The notes under the pieces: generated by a model
The model's database searches: none
What the model was told of the DNA's origin: nothing
Seen by the model: the letters and a program-made list of their open reading frames with translations, nothing else
NCBI RefSeq assembly: GCF_014764505.1
Contig: NZ_JACXWX010000050.1
Coordinates: forward strand, 1 to 34,716
Direction: 5' to 3'
Length of the DNA: 34,716 bases
Source of the DNA: Phormidium tenue FACHB-886
GTDB lineage: Bacteria; Cyanobacteriota; Cyanobacteriia; Elainellales; Elainellaceae
Translations under genes and position numbers: made by a program
Part shown: positions 32,749 to 34,716 of the stretch, piece by piece
How the letters are laid out: each line of letters starts with the position of its first letter
How positions within the stretch are numbered: position 1 is the stretch's first letter

Positions 32749-34398
32749 TTAGTCAATTTGACGCAAGAGACCTCGAAGAGCAGCGATCTGTATGCCAAGC
32801 GTTTTATAGCCAACTCTATCAAACAAAACTACAATTTTGTCGCCTTCGTAGCGCATCACTATCCCTTTACCCCAGGCTTTGTGAACTACTTGACTATTGA
32901 GTGGAAAAGGTTGACGATCGGCATCTTCTTCCTTCACCGTTATTCCAGCCTTGCAGTTATCGCAATAGCCACAGGGTTTCCCTAAGTCTTCACCAAAATA
33001 GTTAAGCAAGTATCTCCGTCGGCAATCACGAACTTCGGCATAGCCGCGCATCATTTCCAAACGGGATTTTTCAACCTGCTGCCATTGCTCCTGTGCATCA
33101 GTTGCAGCGGTCACAGTCTCCTCTATATCCTCTAGCTTTTCGCTGGCAGATACCTCTCCTGTAGGTTCAGTGGCGATCGCCTCCACTTCCGCCAGTAGGG
33201 TCAAGGTCGCTTTGAGCTTAGGTTTGGAGAGAGCAACTTGGTCTTGCAGTGCCTTAACGGGCATGGGTTCTGTCTGGGATTCCAGCGCCTCTGCAACTTC
33301 TTCTAGCTGATCGGGCTTGACTTGCCCCCGGCTTGTAAAAGAACGCCGCAGGTTTAAGTCCTTCGGATTGTAGAATAACACTGCTTGAGCAGGTTCGCCA
33401 TCTCGTCCCGATCGCCCAATTTCCTGGTAGTAAGAATCCAGTGAGTCACTGATATCGGTGTGAAAGACAAAGCGCACGTTGGGTTTATCCATTCCCATCC
33501 CAAATGCTGTTGTTGCTACTAACACATCAATTGCATCTTCCAGAAAGGCTGCTTCAACTGCCTCCCGTTCTGATTTTTTCATCCCTGCATGATAGAAGCT
33601 GGACTTTATGCGCTGGGTTTCCAGAAGTTGAGTAATTTCTTCGGTTCGTTTGCGGGTAGCAGCGTAAATGATGCCTGGTTTTTGAGCACGAATCACCTGC
33701 TCAAGCAGGACACTTTGCTTTTCGGCTTCATCCTCAAACCGCTCAACTGCTAATCTGATATTAGGACGATCGAACCCCCGCACAACCACCTTAGGGTTCT
33801 GCATCTCCAACCGCTTAACAATTTCTTCTCGAACGGGCGGCGCAGCAGTTGCCGTTAATGCCAATACTCTGGGATGACCTAGCGCTGCGATCACTGCCCC
33901 TAACCGTAGATAATCTGGACGGAAATCGTGTCCCCAAGCGCAGATGCAGTGAGCTTCATCAATGACGAAGAGCGAGGGTTTTGCTGTTTGTAGATGTTCC
34001 AGCGTCTCAGGATTGTTGAATTGTTCGGGGGCAAGAAACAGAAACTCTAGCTCTCCTGCTTCCAGATCTGCAAATGCTTCTGCTCTTACCGACTGTTGCA
34101 CCTGCGAATTCACAATGGCAGCCTCACCCACATCCTGCTCGGCAATCGCCTGTGCTTGGTCGCGCTGCAGCGCCAGCAAGGGAGATACAACAACCGTGGG
34201 ACCGGAGATCAAAAATGCTGCCATCTGGTAGATCGCCGATTTTCCAGACCCTGTTGGCATAACCACTAGGGTATCATGACCGTCTAAAACTGCTTGGATT
34301 GCCATTTCTTGCCCGAAATGTAGTTCCGCATAGCCAAAACGTTCCTGGGCAATCTGCTGTAGCGATTTATCTAGCTGTCGCTTATCTTGCTTTTTCAT
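32749..34398 (-). CDS. RecQ-family ATP-dependent DNA helicase without HRDC
   Basis: 549 residues. The helicase core has Walker A MPTGSGKS (47-54), the DEAH box VIDEAHCICAWGHDFRPDY (145-163, where most RecQ proteins have CISQWG), LALTATA, TTAFGMGMDKP (296-306) and motif VI QEIGRSGRDG (325-334). The zinc site is C459, C476, C479 and C482. The winged-helix region is shortened and there is no HRDC domain. The last 50 residues (NSQVVHKAWGKGIVMRYEGD onward) resemble the small DUF3553-type beta domain that follows RecQ in some proteins. It unwinds DNA 3' to 5' in recombination repair. AGGGG precedes the ATG. It is a paralogue type shorter than E. coli RecQ (about 610 residues). Confidence 0.92.
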   Translation of the reverse strand: MKKQDKRQLDKSLQQIAQERFGYAELHFGQEMAIQAVLDGHDTLVVMPTGSGKSAIYQMAAFLISGPTVVVSPLLALQRDQAQAIAEQDVGEAAIVNSQVQQSVRAEAFADLEAGELEFLFLAPEQFNNPETLEHLQTAKPSLFVIDEAHCICAWGHDFRPDYLRLGAVIAALGHPRVLALTATAAPPVREEIVKRLEMQNPKVVVRGFDRPNIRLAVERFEDEAEKQSVLLEQVIRAQKPGIIYAATRKRTEEITQLLETQRIKSSFYHAGMKKSEREAVEAAFLEDAIDVLVATTAFGMGMDKPNVRFVFHTDISDSLDSYYQEIGRSGRDGEPAQAVLFYNPKDLNLRRSFTSRGQVKPDQLEEVAEALESQTEPMPVKALQDQVALSKPKLKATLTLLAEVEAIATEPTGEVSASEKLEDIEETVTAATDAQEQWQQVEKSRLEMMRGYAEVRDCRRRYLLNYFGEDLGKPCGYCDNCKAGITVKEEDADRQPFPLNSQVVHKAWGKGIVMRYEGDKIVVLFDRVGYKTLGIQIAALRGLLRQID

Positions 34399-34716
34399 TT
34401 ATCCCCTAAATTTTTGCGATCATTCTCGTCTTATAGTGCTTTTAAAGCCAGACCTAGTCAAAACTACGGTGCTAAAAGTGCGGTTGCTAATGCAGCAAGC
34501 TCTAAGAATATGAAAATTTTTTACAGTGCTTGGCGCTCAAACATAACCAAATTATTTTTTGAAAGCCGTGTAGCACGGCTTTCAAAAAATAATTTGGGAT
34601 CTATTCAAGGGGCACCTCGATTAATTGGTTTTTGACAAGTTGGCGTCTCAAATGAGACAGAAGCATAGCTGCTCAAGCTACCGTTGCTTTGAACTTCAAC
34701 TGAGTAACAAACCTTG
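34399..34716. other. Upstream region of recQ with palindrome
   Basis: About 320 bp at the window end. It contains the second long palindrome (34524-34597) and presumably the recQ promoter. The plus-strand frame 34387-34635 passes through the palindrome and is not a gene. Confidence 0.5.
34524..34597. repeat. 24-bp-arm perfect palindrome with lead-in, copy 2
   Basis: Arms 34547-34570 and 34574-34597 match perfectly around the loop TAG. The tip is GCCGTG-TAG-CACGGC. The lead-in ACAGTGCTTGGCGCTCAA parallels that of copy 1, while the outer arm sequence is different. Confidence 0.85.

Overview
The window looks like a chromosomal segment from a filamentous, Leptolyngbya-like cyanobacterium. The octamer GCGATCGC (HIP1) recurs throughout. 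Cyanobacterial-type genes are present: a helical carotenoid protein, a multi-PAS kinase with an ethylene-receptor-like membrane domain, a DUF2795 protein and an IS701-type transposase remnant. Coding is moderate in GC and mixed in strand. Several intergenic stretches hold decayed genes, so this is a rearranging, partly accessory region. The species cannot be fixed from the sequence alone.

Layout. 1-2100: a broken IS701 transposase, a TIGR00027-type methyltransferase and a small membrane protein. 2381-4950: an AlkC-type DNA alkylation repair glycosylase, a GC-rich small membrane protein that looks imported, then about 900 bp with only gene debris. 4949-7281: a catalase-related heme protein, a possible double LOTUS-like winged-helix protein and a DUF4058 remnant. 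7342-11122: the most striking locus. A full T-box riboswitch leader with an AUC (Ile) specifier precedes ileS. The enzyme is a long type-2 isoleucyl-tRNA synthetase whose class I signature is swapped from HxGH to GVHH. 11396-14646: a NarL-type two-component pair, a serine-hydrolase remnant and a CPBP membrane protease. 14737-21061: a 1772-residue hybrid histidine kinase (ethylene-receptor-like membrane domain, nine PAS domains, HisKA, HATPase, REC) overlapping a REC-GGDEF diguanylate cyclase. 21674-24905: a papain-like protease with a repetitive acidic tail, a DUF952 protein and remnants. 24906-28705: a KefF-KefC potassium efflux operon, an RskA-like anti-sigma protein and a tiny secreted protein. 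29140-34398: a coiled-coil protein, a stand-alone helical carotenoid protein, a GNAT acetyltransferase, an exported methyltransferase, a DUF2795 protein and a RecQ helicase lacking HRDC.

How the parts may work together. Uncharged tRNA-Ile should bind the ileS leader and free a Shine-Dalgarno site that otherwise pairs with the T-box itself, so synthetase output follows isoleucine charging. The giant kinase and its overlapping cyclase form a sensor to c-di-GMP route; its copper-site Cys is replaced by Tyr, which argues against ethylene sensing. AlkC, the catalase-like protein, KefF/KefC, the carotenoid protein and RecQ all fit oxidative, electrophile or DNA stress, but they are separate transcription units.

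Perfect long palindromes (24 and 27 bp arms) sharing a lead-in sequence, and a second diverged dispersed repeat, mark the intergenic regions. No tRNA, rRNA, CRISPR array or intact insertion sequence was seen.
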